Shown here in pieces: positions 22,890 through 32,214 of a DNA stretch of 32,214 bases. Every line of letters begins with the position of its first letter. Positions within the stretch are counted from its first letter, which is position 1. Source of the stretch: Pseudorhodobacter antarcticus. GTDB lineage: Bacteria; Pseudomonadota; Alphaproteobacteria; Rhodobacterales; Rhodobacteraceae. The position numbers and the translations under genes are program-made. The notes beneath the pieces were generated by a model. It was given only the letters and a program-made list of their open reading frames with translations. It was not told where the DNA came from and searched no databases. The stretch lies in contig CAMDHB010000002.1 in the NCBI GenBank assembly GCA_945897655.1, forward strand, positions 1-32,214, read 5' to 3'.

Positions 22890-24427
22890 TGGCAATCCAA
22901 GCGGCGGAAATCTCTGCGATCCTGAAGGACCAGATCAAGAACTTTGGCCAGGATGCCGAAGTGGCGGAAGTTGGCCGGGTCTTGAGCGTTGGTGACGGCA
23001 TTGCCCGCGCCTACGGTCTGGACAACGTCCAGGCCGGCGAGATGGTGGAATTCCCCGGCGGGATCCGCGGCATGGCGCTGAACCTTGAAGTCGACAACGT
23101 CGGCATCGTGATCTTCGGCTCTGACCAGGACATCAAGGAAGGCGACATCGTCAAGCGCACCAAGTCCATCGTGGACGTGCCGGTGGGCAACGGCCTCTTG
23201 GGTCGCGTTGTGGACGGTCTGGGCAACCCGATCGACGGCAAGGGTCCGATCGAATCGACCGAGCGTCGTCAGGCTGACGTCAAGGCGCCGGGCATCATTC
23301 CGCGCAAATCGGTGCACGAGCCGATGGCAACCGGTCTCAAGGCCGTGGACGCCATGATCCCGGTTGGGCGTGGTCAGCGCGAACTGATCATCGGTGACCG
23401 TCAGACCGGCAAGACCGCCGTGGCACTGGACACCATCCTGAACCAGCAGTCCTATAACCTGGCCGCTGGCGACGACGAATCCAAAAAGCTGTACTGCATC
23501 TATGTCGCCATCGGGCAAAAGCGTTCGACCGTGGCGCAGCTGGTGAAGAAGCTGGAAGAGACCGGCGCGATCAAATACACGATCGTCGTGGCCGCAACCG
23601 CATCTGACCCGGCGCCCATGCAGTTCCTGGCCCCCTATGCCGCAACCTCGATGGCGGAGTTTTTCCGCGACAATGGCCGCCATGCGCTGATCATCTATGA
23701 TGACCTGTCCAAGCAGGCTGTTGCTTACCGTCAGATGTCGCTCTTGCTGCGCCGTCCGCCGGGGCGTGAGGCCTATCCGGGCGACGTGTTCTATCTGCAC
23801 TCTCGTTTGCTGGAACGGTCGTCGAAGCTGAACGAAGATTTCGGCTCGGGGTCGCTGACCGCGCTGCCGATCATCGAAACGCAGGGCGGCGACGTGTCGG
23901 CCTTTATTCCGACGAACGTGATCTCGATCACCGACGGCCAGATCTTCCTGGAAACCGAATTGTTCTATCAGGGCATCCGTCCTGCCGTGAACACCGGTCT
24001 GTCGGTGTCGCGCGTGGGTTCGTCCGCCCAGACCAACGCCATGAAGTCGGTGGCCGGCAAGGTGAAGCTGGAACTGGCGCAGTACCGCGAAATGGCGGCC
24101 TTTGCGCAGTTCGGGTCGGACCTTGACGCCTCGACCCAGCAGCTCTTGAACCGTGGTGCGCGTCTGACGGAACTGATGAAGCAGAACCAGTATTCGCCGA
24201 TGACCAACGCCGAGATCGTTTGCGTGATCTATGCGGGTACGAGCGGTGCCCTGGACAAGATCGCAGTGCGCGACATTGGCCGGTTTGAAGCGGGCCTTCT
24301 GAAGCATCTGCGGACCACGGGCAAAGCCTTGCTGGAAGACATCACCACGAAAGACCGCAAAGTCGCGGGCGATCTGGAGAAAGCCATCAAGGCCGAGATT
24401 GCGGCATTCGCCAAAGACTTCGCCTAA
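22889..24427 (+). CDS. atpA: ATP synthase F1 alpha subunit
   Basis: 512 residues. The non-catalytic nucleotide-binding subunit of F1, with P-loop GDRQTGKT at 169-176 (K175). The conserved PGREAYPGDVFYLHSRLLERS stretch follows, then GSLTALPIIETQ and the arginine-finger region SVSRVGSSAQTNAMK. It forms the alternating alpha3beta3 ring with AtpD. It starts one base into the atpH stop, consistent with coupled translation. Length and sequence are normal. Confidence 0.98.
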   Translation: MAIQAAEISAILKDQIKNFGQDAEVAEVGRVLSVGDGIARAYGLDNVQAGEMVEFPGGIRGMALNLEVDNVGIVIFGSDQDIKEGDIVKRTKSIVDVPVGNGLLGRVVDGLGNPIDGKGPIESTERRQADVKAPGIIPRKSVHEPMATGLKAVDAMIPVGRGQRELIIGDRQTGKTAVALDTILNQQSYNLAAGDDESKKLYCIYVAIGQKRSTVAQLVKKLEETGAIKYTIVVAATASDPAPMQFLAPYAATSMAEFFRDNGRHALIIYDDLSKQAVAYRQMSLLLRRPPGREAYPGDVFYLHSRLLERSSKLNEDFGSGSLTALPIIETQGGDVSAFIPTNVISITDGQIFLETELFYQGIRPAVNTGLSVSRVGSSAQTNAMKSVAGKVKLELAQYREMAAFAQFGSDLDASTQQLLNRGARLTELMKQNQYSPMTNAEIVCVIYAGTSGALDKIAVRDIGRFEAGLLKHLRTTGKALLEDITTKDRKVAGDLEKAIKAEIAAFAKDFA

Positions 24428-24444
24428 GGGCAGGGGGATAGACA

Positions 24445-25311
24445 ATGCCCAGCCTTAAGGACCTAAAGAACAAGATTGCGAGTGTGAAGAACACTCGCAA
24501 GATCACCAAGGCCATGCAGATGGTGTCGGCGGCAAAACTGCGCCGCGCCCAGGATGCCGCCGAAGCTGCCCGGCCCTATGCAGAGCGGATGAATGCGGTT
24601 GTGGGTTCGCTCGCCGCCTCGGTCGGGTCATCGGCAAGCGCGCCCCGGCTGTTGGCCGGGACGGGCAGCGACAAGGTTCACCTGTTGGTCGTCATGACGT
24701 CCGAGCGGGGCCTGTGCGGCGGCTTCAACTCGACCATCGTGCGGCTGGCCCGTGCGAAGGCGCAGGAGTTGATGGCGCAGGGCAAGACGGTCAAGATCCT
24801 GACGGTGGGCAAGAAAGGGCGCGAACAGTTGCGCCGCGACTATGCCGACAAGATGGTCGGCCATGTTGACATGTCCGAGGTCAAGCGCCTTGGTTACGGC
24901 AACGCGCAGACCATCGCGCGCGACATTCTGGCCCGCTTTGCAGCAGGCGAGTGTGACGTGGTGACACTGTTTTACAACCGCTTCCAGTCGGTCGTCGCGC
25001 AGATCCCGACCGCTTTGCAGGTGATCCCCGCGAAATACGAGGGGGCTGTTGCCACGGCCGTCTACGACTATGAACCCGGTGAAGAGGCCATCCTGGCCGA
25101 CCTTCTGCCGCGCGGAATTGCGACCCAAGTCTTTACCGCATTGTTGGAAAACGGCGCGTCCGAACAGGGTGCGCGCATGAGTGCGATGGACAACGCTACC
25201 CGCAATGCGGGCGAGATGATCACCAAGTACACGACCATCTACAACCGCTCGCGTCAGGCTGCGATCACCAAAGAGCTTATCGAAATCATTTCGGGCGCGG
25301 AAGCGCTCTGA
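24445..25311 (+). CDS. atpG: ATP synthase F1 gamma subunit
   Basis: 288 residues. N-terminal helix PSLKDLKNKIASVKNTRKITKAMQMVSAAKLRRAQ and C-terminal helix MDNATRNAGEMITKYTTIYNRSRQAAITKELIEI are the two halves of the central rotor shaft. TSERGLCGGFNS is the conserved Rossmann-like part. It couples c-ring rotation to catalysis in beta. It lies 17 bases after atpA, with GGGGGA as ribosome site. Confidence 0.97.
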   Translation: MPSLKDLKNKIASVKNTRKITKAMQMVSAAKLRRAQDAAEAARPYAERMNAVVGSLAASVGSSASAPRLLAGTGSDKVHLLVVMTSERGLCGGFNSTIVRLARAKAQELMAQGKTVKILTVGKKGREQLRRDYADKMVGHVDMSEVKRLGYGNAQTIARDILARFAAGECDVVTLFYNRFQSVVAQIPTALQVIPAKYEGAVATAVYDYEPGEEAILADLLPRGIATQVFTALLENGASEQGARMSAMDNATRNAGEMITKYTTIYNRSRQAAITKELIEIISGAEAL

Positions 25312-25328
25312 GGAACCGGAGAAACGAC

Positions 25329-26762
<1,434 letters not shown>

Positions 26763-26771
26763 GGGGGCATC

Positions 26772-27164
26772 ATGGCAGGCACCGTGCAATTCGACCTCGT
26801 CAGCCCCGAGCGCCGTTTGGCGTCCATCGTGGCGACCGAGGTGCAGATCCCGGGCGCCGAAGGCGACATGACGGCGATGGAGGGGCACGCCCCCGGCATC
26901 ACCACCTTGCGCCCCGGCGTCTTGCGGGCAACCTCTGCAGCGGGCGTCAAATCCTTTGTGGTGTCGGGTGGTTTCGCGGAAATCACCGCGACCAGTATCT
27001 CGGTTCTGGCCGAACAGGCTGTCCCGCTGGAAGAGATGACCCCCGCAATCATGGACAAGATGGTGGCCGATGCCACACTGGCCGCTGCTGTCAACCCGGA
27101 CAAAGACGCTACCGACAAGGTTGTGGCTGATTTGCTGGCCATGCGCGCTGCGGCGGGTCAGTAA
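26772..27164 (+). CDS. atpC: ATP synthase F1 epsilon subunit
   Basis: 130 residues. The N-terminal beta-sandwich (VQFDLVSPERRLASIVATEVQIPGAEGDMTAMEGHAP) is intact. The C-terminal part is short and less clearly helical-hairpin than in E. coli, which is common in alphaproteobacteria. In these organisms inhibition of ATP hydrolysis is often carried out by a separate zeta-type protein, not seen here. It is the last gene of the operon, before a strong terminator. Confidence 0.95.
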   Translation: MAGTVQFDLVSPERRLASIVATEVQIPGAEGDMTAMEGHAPGITTLRPGVLRATSAAGVKSFVVSGGFAEITATSISVLAEQAVPLEEMTPAIMDKMVADATLAAAVNPDKDATDKVVADLLAMRAAAGQ

Positions 27165-27197
27165 AGCCCCGGTCACAGGGTTGAACTGCGATTTTTC

Positions 27198-27236
27198 ATG
27201 GAAAGGCCCCGATGTTTCGGGGCCTTTCCATTTAGT
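27198..27236 (+). terminator. Terminator of the atpHAGDC operon
   Basis: A perfect 15-pair stem, 27198-27212 with 27217-27231, four-base loop, followed by TTAGTAACC and a T-run at 27240-27247. The stem begins 34 bases after the atpC stop. Confidence 0.85.
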
Positions 27237-27290
27237 AACCTTTTTTTGTCAAATTAACTTTGTAATCATGGCCGGCGGATCAGGTAGAAC

Positions 27291-27641
27291 ATGAAGCGCA
27301 TGCGATCGGGTAACATCGGTATTCAACAGGGCTCGCGCATCCTGTTTTCGGACTTTGCCGATGGTGGGGCCATGTGGACCGGGCAAGGCGACCGCGAAAG
27401 CCGCCACTTGATCACCTTTGCCGAACCCTATCTGGACGCGCCTGCCGTCACCGTCTCCATCTCGATGTGGGATATCGATAACAAACACACCTCTCGCGCC
27501 GATATCACGGCAGAAAAGATCACAGCGACCGGCTTCCATCTGGTATTCCGCACCTGGGGCGACACGCGCGTTGCACGCGTCCGGGCAGACTGGATGGCCA
27601 TCGGGGCCGTCCGGGACGATGACGATTGGGATGTGCAGTAA
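27291..27641 (+). CDS. H-type lectin domain protein
   Basis: 116 residues, ATG at 27291 (an ATG three codons on is possible). Almost the whole protein is one H-type lectin domain: ILFSDFADGGAMWTGQGDRE, the strand VTVSISMWDIDN, ATGFHLVFRTWGDTRV, and the closing RADWMAIG. H-type lectins (discoidin, snail agglutinin) bind galactose or GalNAc as trimers. In bacteria they are often single-domain or fused to other modules. No signal peptide is visible, so location is unclear. The gene lies just after the atp terminator and is convergent with prs, with seven bases between stops. Confidence 0.78.
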   Translation: MKRMRSGNIGIQQGSRILFSDFADGGAMWTGQGDRESRHLITFAEPYLDAPAVTVSISMWDIDNKHTSRADITAEKITATGFHLVFRTWGDTRVARVRADWMAIGAVRDDDDWDVQ

Positions 27642-27648
27642 CCCCGCA

Positions 27649-28668
27649 TCAGGGCCGCTGATACATACCCTCGTAAATCGGCACCAGGGTCTCGGTTTCG
27701 AACAGGGATGACACCGATGTACCGTTCCAGATGTTCAGGATCGCCTGGGCGAACATCGGCGCGGTGGGAACGATGCGGATGTTGCGGGCAGCGCGCACTT
27801 CTTCGCTGGGTTCGATGCTGTCGGTGATCACCAGCGATTTCATGACCGAGTTTTCAACCCGCTGCACCGCCCCTTTGGACAGCACGCCGTGGGTGATATA
27901 GGCATGCACCTCGGTCGCGCCATTGTCGATCAGCAATTGGGCGGCCTTGCACAGCGTACCCGCCGTGTCGGCGATGTCGTCGATCATGATGCACTTCTTG
28001 CCAGCCACATTGCCGATGACCGTCATTTCGGCAATCTCGCCCGCCTTTTCGCGCCGCTTGTCCACAATTGCCAGCGGCGCTTCGATCCGCTTGGCCAGTT
28101 CGCGCGCCCGCGCCACACCGCCGACATCGGGGGATACGACCATGATGTCGGCCATCTGACCCTTGAAATGGTGTTCAATATCAAGGGCAAAGATCGGGCT
28201 GGCATACAGGTTGTCCACCGGGATGTCGAAGAAGCCCTGAATCTGCGCGGCGTGCAGGTCCAGCGTCAGCACGCGGTCCACGCCCGCCTGTGCGATCAAG
28301 TTGGCAACCAGTTTCGCGCTGATGGGCGTGCGCGCCTTGGCGCGGCGGTCCTGCCTTGCATAGCCGAAATAGGGGATGACGGCGGTGATGCGGGTGGCAG
28401 ACGACCGTCGCAGGGCGTCGGTCATGATCAGCAGTTCCATCAGATTGTCATTGGCCGGGTTCGAGGTGGGCTGGATGATATACATATCCTCGCCCCGGAC
28501 GTTTTCATAAACTTCGACAAAAATCTCGGCATCGTTGAACCGTTCAATCCTCGCTTCGACCAGGTTCACCGACATGCCCCGGTGCATTGACATCCGCCGG
28601 GCAATCGCCTTGGCCAGAGACAGGTTCGCGTTGCCGGAAATCAGTTTCGGCTCGGTGATGGCGGGCAT
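27649..28668 (-). CDS. prs: Ribose-phosphate pyrophosphokinase (PRPP synthase)
   Basis: 339 residues from the ATG at 28668 (AAGGA upstream; 18 further codons are open but atypical). It makes PRPP from ribose 5-phosphate and ATP for nucleotide, histidine and tryptophan synthesis. The flexible-loop and ATP region YFGYARQDRRAKAR is at 100-113, VVSPDVGGVARARE at 177-190, and the PRPP loop MIDDIADTAGT at 228-238. This is the class I bacterial enzyme with a slightly longer C-terminus than E. coli. It is transcribed divergently from the isomerase gene. Confidence 0.97.
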   Translation of the reverse strand: MPAITEPKLISGNANLSLAKAIARRMSMHRGMSVNLVEARIERFNDAEIFVEVYENVRGEDMYIIQPTSNPANDNLMELLIMTDALRRSSATRITAVIPYFGYARQDRRAKARTPISAKLVANLIAQAGVDRVLTLDLHAAQIQGFFDIPVDNLYASPIFALDIEHHFKGQMADIMVVSPDVGGVARARELAKRIEAPLAIVDKRREKAGEIAEMTVIGNVAGKKCIMIDDIADTAGTLCKAAQLLIDNGATEVHAYITHGVLSKGAVQRVENSVMKSLVITDSIEPSEEVRAARNIRIVPTAPMFAQAILNIWNGTSVSSLFETETLVPIYEGMYQRP

Positions 28669-28734
28669 GTGGGATCCTTCCAGATGGGCTGCGCGCGAAG
28701 GCAGGCCGGGCGGCACTGTCACAGATTCGTAACG

Positions 28735-28762
28735 TTGACACCGCTTATCACCACGCTAGGGT
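28735..28762 (+). promoter_or_regulatory. Candidate promoter of the isomerase gene
   Basis: A perfect TTGACA at 28735-28740, 16-base spacer, TAGGGT at 28757-28762, 33 bases before the start at 28796. Confidence 0.45.
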
Positions 28763-28769
28763 CTTGCAA
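28742..28769 (-). promoter_or_regulatory. Candidate promoter of prs, overlapping the divergent one
   Basis: On the minus strand TTGCAA (28769-28764), 16-base spacer, TAAGCG (28747-28742), about 75 bases before the prs start. It overlaps the plus-strand promoter almost completely. Confidence 0.35.
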
Positions 28770-28795
28770 ACATCAGCCATCAGGGGTTCGGACAA

Positions 28796-29392
28796 ATGGT
28801 GCAGATTGACTACTTCTTCGCCACGATTTCGCCCTTCGTCTATCTGTCTGGTGACAGGTTGGAACAGGTGGCAGCCCGCCACGGGGCCAGCGTGCGCTAT
28901 GTGCCCATCAACGCGCCAGCCCTGTTTCCCCGCACCGGCGGGCAGATCCTGGCTGAACGGCACGACAGCCGTAAATCCTACCGCCTGCAAGAGTTGCGCC
29001 GTTGGTCGGCGCGTCTGGGCAAGCCGTTGGATCTGGCCCCGCCGTTCTTTCCGGTCAATCCTGCGCCCTCCTCCTATGCCGTGATCACGGCAGCCCGCTT
29101 GGGCGGCGGCGATCTGGCAGGGCTGGTTCAGGCCTTCCCCCGCGCCGTCTGGGCCGAGGGGCAGAACATCGCGGATGAAGGGGTTGTGCAGGCCATCGTG
29201 GCCAAATACGGCTTTGACCCCAAAGACATAGACCGAGGCATGTTCAGTGCCGCCGAAACCTATACCGACAATCTGGAAGAGGCCGTTGCGCGCGGCGTCT
29301 TTGGCGTGCCGTTCTATGTGGTAGGCGAAGAGCGGTTCTGGGGTCAGGACCGGTTGGAGGATCTGGATTTGTATCTGGCAGGCAAGCTTTAG
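28796..29392 (+). CDS. 2-hydroxychromene-2-carboxylate isomerase-like, DsbA/GST-kappa fold
   Basis: 198 residues. N-terminal IDYFFATISPFVYL with S12 in place of a thioredoxin cysteine, then a helical insert, and C-terminal VFGVPFYVVGEERFWGQDRLEDL. Both ends are diagnostic of the HCCA isomerase group of glutathione-dependent DsbA-like proteins. The named reaction belongs to naphthalene breakdown, but members are widespread in organisms without that pathway and no such genes are nearby. The real role is therefore probably a general glutathione-dependent isomerisation or transfer. Its stop overlaps that of the convergent threonine aldolase by four bases. Confidence 0.85.
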   Translation: MVQIDYFFATISPFVYLSGDRLEQVAARHGASVRYVPINAPALFPRTGGQILAERHDSRKSYRLQELRRWSARLGKPLDLAPPFFPVNPAPSSYAVITAARLGGGDLAGLVQAFPRAVWAEGQNIADEGVVQAIVAKYGFDPKDIDRGMFSAAETYTDNLEEAVARGVFGVPFYVVGEERFWGQDRLEDLDLYLAGKL

Positions 29393-30417
29393 GGTTTCAG
29401 CGCGGCAATCAACCCATCAACATCCGCTTCCGTCGTGCTCCACGATGCCACCAGACGCGCGGCTTCACGGCCCTCGCCTGCCGGGAATTGGTAATACTTC
29501 GCCCCCCGCGCCTCTGCCCGTGCATGGGTGCCGGCGGACCATTCGGGGAACAGCATGTTGGCCCCTGCCGGGTGCCGCAGATGCGCCCCCTCGACCGTTT
29601 TCATGCCTTCGACCAGACGTGCGCCCATCCGGTTGGCATGGGTCGCAAGGCGGAGCCAAAGATCATCTTCCAGATAGGCCTCCATCTGTGCCGAAAGATA
29701 CCGGTGTTTGGAGAAGAGATGCCCCCCGCGCTTGCGGCGCAACTCGAACTCCCACGCCTTGGCCGGGTCAAAGATCACCACAGCCTCGACCCCCATGCAG
29801 CCATTCTTGGTGCCACCAAAGGACACAACATCAATACCGGCTTTCCACGTCATCTCGGCCGCCGTGGACCCCGTGGCCACCAGCGCATTGGCAAACCGTG
29901 CGCCATCCAGATGGCAGGGCAGGCCGCGCGCGCGGGCCAAGGCGGTCAGCGCGGCCACCTCGGCGGGGGTATAGACCGTGCCAGCCTCGGTGACATTGGT
30001 CACCGACAGCATCCCGCGCTGCACGCCATGCACACCACTTTCGCCCACGCGGGCCAAGGCGGCCGCCAGCGTTTCAGGCGTCATCTTGCCATGCGGCCCC
30101 GGCACGAGGGCGAGTTTGGCCCCCGAATAAAACTCGGGCGCGCCGCATTCATCCTGCGCGATATGGGCATCCTCGTGGCAAAAGACCGCCGTCCAGGGCT
30201 GGGCATAGATCGCAAGGGACAGGGCATTGGCCGCCGTGCCGGTGCTGACCAGATAGACAGCAGCCTCGGGCGCCTCAAACACGTCGCGGATGCGGGTGCG
30301 AACGCGGTCCATGATTTCATCCGCGCCATAGCTGGTGGCATAGCCATCATTGGCCCGCACGATGGCGGCCATGACCTCGGGCGCGGCCCCCGAGCCATTG
30401 TCGGATTTGAAGAACAT
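29389..30417 (-). CDS. ltaE: Low-specificity L-threonine aldolase
   Basis: 342 residues from the ATG at 30417, one base into the stop of the upstream gene. PLP lysine K204 in SFGGTKNG, aspartate D171 in CHLDGARFAN, CHEDAHI at 80-86, and SDNGSGAAPEV at the N-terminus are as in the beta-eliminating lyase/threonine aldolase family. It cleaves L-threonine and L-allo-threonine to glycine and acetaldehyde. Stereospecificity cannot be read from the sequence; the symbol is by similarity. It is coupled to the YcgN-like gene. Confidence 0.87.
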   Translation of the reverse strand: MFFKSDNGSGAAPEVMAAIVRANDGYATSYGADEIMDRVRTRIRDVFEAPEAAVYLVSTGTAANALSLAIYAQPWTAVFCHEDAHIAQDECGAPEFYSGAKLALVPGPHGKMTPETLAAALARVGESGVHGVQRGMLSVTNVTEAGTVYTPAEVAALTALARARGLPCHLDGARFANALVATGSTAAEMTWKAGIDVVSFGGTKNGCMGVEAVVIFDPAKAWEFELRRKRGGHLFSKHRYLSAQMEAYLEDDLWLRLATHANRMGARLVEGMKTVEGAHLRHPAGANMLFPEWSAGTHARAEARGAKYYQFPAGEGREAARLVASWSTTEADVDGLIAALKP

Positions 30418-30866
30418 CAGGGCTTCTCCTCGATCACATATTGGTCCCAATCTTCCTCGGGAACCTCAAATTCCGGTGTTGTCCAGCCGCGCACCGAATT
30501 GCCGCTGGTGTGCGTGCTTTCAGGGTCGCCGGTCAGCAGTGGGTGCCAGTCTGGCAGCGGGTCGCCCTGAAACAGCAGCCGGTACGCGCAGGTGCGCGGC
30601 ATCCAGTAAACGACCTTCGGCAGGGTCTTGGGTGACAGGCGCACACATTCGGGCACATATTTGTGCCGGGTCTCATATTTGGCGCAACGGCAGGTGGCGC
30701 CGTCCAAGAGCTTGCAGGCGATCGAGGTGAACTCGACTTCGCGGGTATCCTCATATTCCAGCTTGTTCAGGCAGCACTTGCCGCAGCCGTCACACAGCGC
30801 CTCCCATTCGGGGGCGTTCATCTTTGTCAGGGGAACAGTTTCCCAATAGCGGGGGCGCAGGCTCAT
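30417..30866 (-). CDS. YcgN/YkgJ-family cysteine-cluster protein (UPF0260)
   Basis: 149 residues. Cysteines CDGCGKCC at 25-32, C51, C59, C61, C74 and C92 follow the YkgJ-type pattern thought to bind a metal, probably zinc or an Fe-S cluster. PRYWETVPLTKMNAPEWEALCDGCG is the standard UPF0260 beginning. Function is not established. It overlaps ltaE by one base and lies 36 bases after ribF on the same strand. Confidence 0.88.
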   Translation of the reverse strand: MSLRPRYWETVPLTKMNAPEWEALCDGCGKCCLNKLEYEDTREVEFTSIACKLLDGATCRCAKYETRHKYVPECVRLSPKTLPKVVYWMPRTCAYRLLFQGDPLPDWHPLLTGDPESTHTSGNSVRGWTTPEFEVPEEDWDQYVIEEKP

Positions 30867-30902
30867 TCCGGCAAACTGGCCGAAACCGGGCGGAAAGGGA
30901 AG

Positions 30903-31820
30903 TCAGGAAAGGATCGCACGCGCCTTTTCGCAATCGGCCTGCATCTGATCAAGCAGGCCCTGCAACCCATCGAACTTCATTTCCGGGCGCAGATAGTCGA
31001 TCAGCGCGACCGACAGGTGATGTCCGTACAGATCACCCGTAAAATCGAACAGAAAGCTTTCCAGATTGGGCATGTTGGTGCCGAACATCGGCCGCACGCC
31101 CAGACTGGCCGCCCCGATGTATTGCCCGGCCTGCGGCCCGGTCAGCACATCCACCCGCACGGCATAGACCCCGAATTTGGGCAGATGCAGCCCCGTGACA
31201 TCCATGTTGGCCGTGGGATAGCCCAGTTGGCGGCCCCGCTTTTCACCGTGGATCACCTCGCCCTCGATCCGGTGCCAATGGCCCAGCATGGCGGCGGCGT
31301 CGCGTGGGCGGCCCTCGCCCAACGCATCGCGAACGGCGGTCGAGGAGATGTCCTGGCCTGCCACCTGCACCAGCGTCGCAATGGTGGTGCGAAAGCCGTA
31401 GTGCAGACCCAGCGCCTGCAGATCAGCCGCTGTGCCCGCCCGGCCCTTGCCAAAGCAGAAGTCCGACCCGACCACGACATGCGAAATCCCAAGGCCCTGC
31501 GCCAGCACGTCGCGGGCAAACTCCTCAGGGCTCAGGCCGGCAAGGTCGGCATCAAAGGGCAGTTCGAACAGGTGCTGCACGCCCAGCTTGGCCAATCGGT
31601 TGGCCCGCGATTCGGCGTTCATCAGGCGAAAGCTGGGGGCGTTCGGGGCAAAGAACTGGCGGGGATGGGGTTCAAAGGTCACGATGCCAAGGGGCGCGTC
31701 CGTCCGCGCCAGATCGATCACGGCCTGATGGCCCAGATGAACCCCATCGAAATTGCCCATCGCAACCGAGGTGCCACGGGCCTTGGGGTCAATCCCTTGC
31801 CAGCCCTGAAAAATCTGCAT
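30903..31820 (-). CDS. ribF: Bifunctional riboflavin kinase/FAD synthetase
   Basis: 305 residues from the ATG at 31820, eight bases after the stop of the HAD gene; a GTG at 31835 would overlap that gene and is less likely. The N-terminal adenylyltransferase domain has SVAMGNFDGVHLGHQ at 18-32, VVGSDFCFGKGRAG, and ISSTAVRDALGEG. The C-terminal flavokinase domain has GYPTANMDV and the block ending LFDFTGDLYG. It converts riboflavin to FMN and then FAD. A close physical link to the HAD phosphatase suggests co-transcription. Confidence 0.95.
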   Translation of the reverse strand: MQIFQGWQGIDPKARGTSVAMGNFDGVHLGHQAVIDLARTDAPLGIVTFEPHPRQFFAPNAPSFRLMNAESRANRLAKLGVQHLFELPFDADLAGLSPEEFARDVLAQGLGISHVVVGSDFCFGKGRAGTAADLQALGLHYGFRTTIATLVQVAGQDISSTAVRDALGEGRPRDAAAMLGHWHRIEGEVIHGEKRGRQLGYPTANMDVTGLHLPKFGVYAVRVDVLTGPQAGQYIGAASLGVRPMFGTNMPNLESFLFDFTGDLYGHHLSVALIDYLRPEMKFDGLQGLLDQMQADCEKARAILS

Positions 31821-31828
31821 CGTCCGGG

Positions 31829-32214
31829 TCAACACAACAGACCGATCGAGAAGGTCGGCGACATGGACCGCGACTGCAGCCAGCTTTCCAGCAGGCCCTT
31901 GTCCGGGTTGGCCGCATCGGGCCCGAATTCGGCAGCAGCGATGCCGCCCGTTACAAACAGGGTGTCGATATCCTCCGACATGCCGCCTTGCACATCGGTC
32001 GCAATCCCGTCGCCGATAGCCAGAATGGCGGGGTCCTTCAGCCCAGACAACGCGGCCAGACGGCGGCGGGCCAGTTCATAGATCGGGGCGTGCGGCTTGC
32101 CAAAGTAGTACACCGTACCGCCCATCTGCTCGTAAGCCTCGGCCAGGGCACCGGCGCAGTACAGCCGCTTGTCGCCATAGTCGACAATGATGTCGGGGTT
32201 GGCGCAGAGCATGG
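31829..32214 (-). CDS. HAD-superfamily class IIA phosphatase (5' end outside window)
   Basis: The last 127 codons are visible; the frame runs off the end and the methionine at 32212 is internal (ANPDIIVDYGDKRLYCAGALA is mid-protein in homologues). AIGDGIATDVQGG is the HAD motif IV with the GDxxxTD metal-binding acids, and FGKPHAPIYELA carries the motif III lysine. The match is to the subfamily next to ribF in many alphaproteobacteria. It is predicted to hydrolyse a phosphate monoester, perhaps a sugar or nucleotide phosphate. Confidence 0.85.
   Translation of the reverse strand, partial: MLCANPDIIVDYGDKRLYCAGALAEAYEQMGGTVYYFGKPHAPIYELARRRLAALSGLKDPAILAIGDGIATDVQGGMSEDIDTLFVTGGIAAAEFGPDAANPDKGLLESWLQSRSMSPTFSIGLLC

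Noticed and set aside
22370..24445. A 691-codon minus-strand frame under atpH/atpA
   Set aside because: It is a shadow of high-GC codon use in unmistakable ATP synthase genes; it has no recognisable domain.
30663..32081. A 472-codon plus-strand frame over ycgN-ribF
   Set aside because: It is antisense to three well-supported minus-strand genes.

Overview
The window is GC-rich, densely packed chromosomal DNA from an alphaproteobacterium, most likely a member of the Rhodobacteraceae. The reasons are the five-gene atpHAGDC cluster with no membrane-sector (a, b, c subunit) genes beside it, the hisC-tyrC pair, a DUF2125 protein, a Hint-domain protein, an alphaproteobacterial 206-residue S4, and RTX proteins of the roseobacter/rhodobacter style. 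No rRNA, tRNA, CRISPR array, insertion sequence or prophage is visible.

Layout. Bases 1-3950 are an accessory segment. It holds the 3' part of a large RTX protein carrying an inserted von Willebrand A domain that looks like an integrin beta I domain, then a frameshifted RTX remnant, an AT-rich outer-membrane barrel gene with its own promoter, and a probable broken gene for a small exported protein. Bases 3950-7811 hold a D-aminopeptidase (minus strand), an aldo/keto reductase and a Hint-domain protein. Bases 7822-13607 run through rpsD (promoter, structured leader, terminator), a UPF0114 membrane protein, the hisC-tyrC-extensin-like run, a DUF2125 protein (minus) and a ChaC-type gamma-glutamylcyclotransferase. 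Bases 13632-16760 encode a MotA/ExbB-like channel protein and its MotB/OmpA-like partner with a very long coiled coil. The minus strand from 16838 to 21142 carries an M23 peptidase, clpA and gloB, followed on the plus strand by a methyltransferase. Bases 22201-27233 are the ATP synthase F1 operon with a candidate promoter and a strong terminator. The end of the window holds an H-type lectin domain protein, prs, a DsbA-fold isomerase, and a minus-strand run of a HAD phosphatase, ribF, a YcgN-type cysteine-cluster protein and a threonine aldolase.

Functional picture. Most of the window is housekeeping: translation (S4), energy (F1 ATPase), histidine/tyrosine synthesis, PRPP and flavin nucleotide synthesis, proteolysis (ClpA) and glyoxal/glutathione metabolism. 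Several proteins act at the envelope: extensin-like and M23 peptidases, the MotA/MotB-like pair, the barrel protein and the RTX exoprotein. The most unusual item is the RTX protein. Its inserted A-domain keeps the metal-site signature and several signature strings of eukaryotic integrin beta I domains, lacks the cysteine-bonded loop, and is bracketed by the only two cysteines in the visible protein.
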